Shown here: piece after piece, positions 61,962 to 64,000 of the stretch | Layout: the number at the start of each line of letters is the position of its first letter | Position numbering within the stretch: the first letter of the stretch is position 1 | Source: Gemmata massiliana | GTDB lineage: Bacteria; Planctomycetota; Planctomycetia; Gemmatales; Gemmataceae | Length of the DNA: 64,000 bases | Reading direction: 5' to 3' | NCBI RefSeq assembly: GCF_901538265.1 | Contig: NZ_LR593886.1 | Coordinates: 4,733,738-4,797,737 of the forward strand | The notes under the pieces: model-generated | Database searches by the model: none | What the model was told of the DNA's origin: nothing | Seen by the model: the letters and a program-made list of their open reading frames with translations, nothing else | Position numbers and translations under genes: made by a program

Positions 61962-62684
61962 CTACTGAGGTGGCCGCGTCAGTGCGAGTGCGGCTGCGAG
62001 GTCCAGACTCCCTTCGTAAAGTGCGCGGCCGATAATGCAGCCCGGAATCCCTTCGTCAATCAGTCGGCGCACGTGATCGAGGGTACAAACGCCTCCACTG
62101 GCGATAACGGGGAGCGGAACCGCGGCCTTCATCTCCGCGAGTCCGGTAAAGTTCGGGCCGCTCATCATCCCGTCTTTCGCGATGTCCGTGTAAACGAGCG
62201 CGGCGAGCGGCGAATCACTGACCTGCTTCGCGAGATCGACGGCTTTGACCTGGGAAACTTCGAGCCACCCCTCGGTCGCGACGAACCCGTTTTTCGCGTC
62301 CACGCCCAGCACGATGTGATCCGGGTATCGCTTGGCGACCGTGCGGGTCCAGTCCGGGGACTGAAGTGCTTTGGTGCCGAGCACGGCCCACCGCACGCCC
62401 CACCCGAAGACGGTTTCGAGGTCGGCGTCGGTACGTAACCCGCCCCCGAGTTGGACCGGAACCCCCGCGGCCTCGACGATCGCACGAATAACGGCGCCGT
62501 TGATGGGCTTACCGGCTTTTGCGCCGTCGAGGTCGACAACGTGGATGCGATCGGCGCCGAGTTCGACCCACCGCCGCGCGACCGCGGCGGGGTCGTCCGA
62601 GAACTCGGTCTTTTGCGAGTAATCGCCCTGCTTCAACCGCACGGCGCGGCCGTTAAGGAGATCAATTGCCGGGTAGATGAACAT
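61962..62684 (-). CDS. hisA: 1-(5-phosphoribosyl)-5-[(5-phosphoribosylamino)methylideneamino]imidazole-4-carboxamide isomerase
   Basis: This encodes 240 residues from ATG 62684. HisA catalyses the ProFAR to PRFAR isomerisation, the fourth step of histidine synthesis, as a (beta/alpha)8 barrel. The catalytic Asp residues are in YPAIDLLNGRAVRLKQGDY (Asp8) and LVYTDIAKDGMMSG. The phosphate loops are VPVQLGGGLRTDADLE and VIASGGVCTLDHVRRL. The length is typical. The ATG at 62684 is preferred because the family begins MxIYPAIDL; nine extra codons upstream have no homology. Confidence 0.95.
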   Translation of the reverse strand: MFIYPAIDLLNGRAVRLKQGDYSQKTEFSDDPAAVARRWVELGADRIHVVDLDGAKAGKPINGAVIRAIVEAAGVPVQLGGGLRTDADLETVFGWGVRWAVLGTKALQSPDWTRTVAKRYPDHIVLGVDAKNGFVATEGWLEVSQVKAVDLAKQVSDSPLAALVYTDIAKDGMMSGPNFTGLAEMKAAVPLPVIASGGVCTLDHVRRLIDEGIPGCIIGRALYEGSLDLAAALALTRPPQ

Positions 62685-62822
62685 GAATCGGTCCTTACAC
62701 TCCGTGGTCATTCTTCACGGAGCGCGCGAGGAAAGCAAGGGAATTGAAGGAATCGTGAAGGACGAAGTCGGTCACAGTTTTGGCAAGATCAAAGAAATCG
62801 TGGGGATCGGCCACCAAAAAGC

Positions 62823-62905
62823 GCGACGGGCACGAAAGAAAACCGAAGGCCAAGAGTGGAATTACTCCAACTCTTTTCTTCGGTCTTCTTTCGTGCCCCG
62901 TCGCT
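62823..62905 (-). terminator. Long near-perfect hairpin terminator for the prenyltransferase-repeat gene
   Basis: GCGACGGGCACGAAAG at 62823 and following pairs with CTTTCGTGCCCCGTCGC near 62889-62905 over about 26 bp with one bulge and one mismatch. Read on the minus strand it is followed by CGCTTTTTGG, a U-tract. It lies 31 bases past the stop at 62936. Confidence 0.85.
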
Positions 62906-62935
62906 TTTCACCGATCTCCGCGGTTCTCGTGTTCG

Positions 62936-64000
62936 TTAGCGAGAGAGAGCGGGGAGATAGTCGTTGTCGAGTTGCAGGATCACGAGGGCGACGGCCGTAG
63001 AATAGCTGGGGCCGAAGTTGACGTCAGCCCAGCTCCCGTCTTTGGACTGCATGTCCTTGAGGGTTTTGAACAACTTGGTTCGCGTCTCGGACCAGCGGAG
63101 GAGATTTTGGTCCGCCGTTTCTGTGTCGATCTTGCGGTGCCCATTCTCACCCAATGCGAACGCGACCCGCGCGAGCTGGTACTGCTGTAGCATCGCGTAC
63201 ACGCCGCCGTCGCGGAGGAAGCGGAGCTGCTGCGGGGTGTTCGTGCTGTTCGCGTTGTTCACCCACTTCGCCAACTGTTCCGGGCGCCCGCCGTCTTGCA
63301 TGAGTACATCGGCCGCGGCCATCGCGCTGAACATCGGCTGCCCGTCGTTACCCGCCGGGAGCATTCCGTTCGCGATGCTGTAAATGATCCCACCTTCCTT
63401 GTTGGTCGCTCGGGTCAGGTACCGCACCGCCTTATCGGTTGCGGGCTTCGGCACGCTGATCCCGACCTTGCGGGCGGCGATGAGAGCTTGCAGCACGATC
63501 CCGGTGGACTGGCTGTCGTCGTACCCGCCGTTCTCGCCCGGCGCAACGAACCCCCACCCGCCGCTCGTGTTTTGGCGCTCCAGGAGGAACTTGGTGGCTT
63601 TGTCCAGCACTTTCGCGACCCGCTTGCGGCGGTCGTCATCGTCGTCCGAGTCGTAGGCGCACGCGAGAAACAACAGCGCGTGAGCGTGGGTCTGGATGTA
63701 CTGGTACGTCTCGTTCATGGAGCTACTGGCGAGTAACCCCTTGTCGTTCGTGTTCGCCTCGAACCAGTCGATCGTTTTGCGGATGTGCGGCGCGTAAGTT
63801 CCGGTCTTCGGCGTGCTGCCTTCCATCAGGAGGGCGAGCCCGGCGGTCGCGGTGATCGTGGTAGGCGAGATGCCGTTCATCCCCTCCCACGTGCCGTCGG
63901 CTTTCTGCTGGGCGGCGAGCCACTTTAACCCGGTCCGGACGGTTTCGCTCGCACCCTTATTGGGTGCCGGTGTTGCCAGAACTGCGAGGGCAATGGCTGC
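62936..64000 (-). CDS. Prenyltransferase/squalene-oxidase-repeat protein, 5' end outside window
   Basis: The frame is open from base 64000 to the stop at 62936, giving 355 residues without a start. The first residues read AAIALAVLATPAPNKGASET, probably the end of a signal peptide, then VRTGLKWLAAQQKADGTWEG. Repeats follow as LERQNTSGGWGFVAPGENGG, TDKAVRYLTRATNKEGGIIY and LKDMQSKDGSWADVNFGPSY. The QxxxGxW marks are the alpha-alpha barrel repeat of squalene/hopene cyclases and prenyltransferases. In exported planctomycete proteins the fold is common and the enzyme role usually unproven; no DXDD cyclase motif is seen in this part. Confidence 0.88.
   Translation of the reverse strand, partial: AAIALAVLATPAPNKGASETVRTGLKWLAAQQKADGTWEGMNGISPTTITATAGLALLMEGSTPKTGTYAPHIRKTIDWFEANTNDKGLLASSSMNETYQYIQTHAHALLFLACAYDSDDDDDRRKRVAKVLDKATKFLLERQNTSGGWGFVAPGENGGYDDSQSTGIVLQALIAARKVGISVPKPATDKAVRYLTRATNKEGGIIYSIANGMLPAGNDGQPMFSAMAAADVLMQDGGRPEQLAKWVNNANSTNTPQQLRFLRDGGVYAMLQQYQLARVAFALGENGHRKIDTETADQNLLRWSETRTKLFKTLKDMQSKDGSWADVNFGPSYSTAVALVILQLDNDYLPALSR

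Overview
The window is high-GC bacterial DNA with a strong planctomycete signature, most like Gemmata and relatives (Gemmataceae). The evidence is the pair of a planctomycete cytochrome c/DUF1549/DUF1553 protein with a DUF1501 protein, two ECF sigma factors carrying C-terminal sensor-like extensions (WD40 or TIGR03067-like), a giant surface protein starting with an EALEDRVVPA motif, a PEP-CTERM protein, WD40/HEAT secreted proteins, and a lineage-expanded family marked by CACCRR, DIFGNPFRP and RGCWV motifs. The species assignment is inference.

Layout. 1-6.8 kb is ordinary chromosome: the tail of an unknown gene, cmk-plsC, a zinc-ribbon membrane protein with a WD40/HEAT secreted protein, a small exported protein and an EamA transporter. 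6.9-15.1 kb is mostly wreckage. It holds a decayed integrative element (integrase broken by an IS630 remnant, frameshifted ArsR-like regulator, excisionase-like, primase-like and RepA-like helicase genes), an intact PEP-CTERM gene, WD40 and transposase remnants, and one intact IS4-type element with inverted repeats and a 6-bp target duplication. 15.1-20.0 kb carries a CACCRR-family gene with a truncated duplicate, a transmembrane Ser/Thr kinase overlapping a membrane protein gene, and a glycosyltransferase-like gene. 20.1-27.9 kb is a graveyard of IS5, IS630 and ISAs1 transposases around an intact sppA. 27.9-30.4 kb is a markedly AT-richer island with a small Cys-rich protein, a two-helix membrane protein and a SWIM-finger transposase.

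30.6-64 kb is conserved chromosome. It contains the 1,500-residue autotransporter-repeat/Calx-beta/FG-GAP protein, small membrane proteins, a sigma-WD40 fusion, the PSCyt1-DUF1549-DUF1553/DUF1501 operon, an RRM RNA-binding protein, a sigma/TIGR03067-like plus leucine-rich-repeat pair, a semialdehyde dehydrogenase, a glutathionylspermidine-synthase-like gene, a CPBP protease, a degenerate HD-GYP protein next to an ExbB-ExbD-ExbD set whose ExbD proteins carry an N-terminal GYF-like domain, an EF-G paralogue, hisA and a prenyltransferase-repeat protein cut by the window end.

Many genes end in long perfect hairpins, often without a clear U-tract. At least three share a GCCGGCT/GGCTCA-type arm, and one of these sits inside a dead transposase gene. 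No tRNA, rRNA or CRISPR array was recognised.
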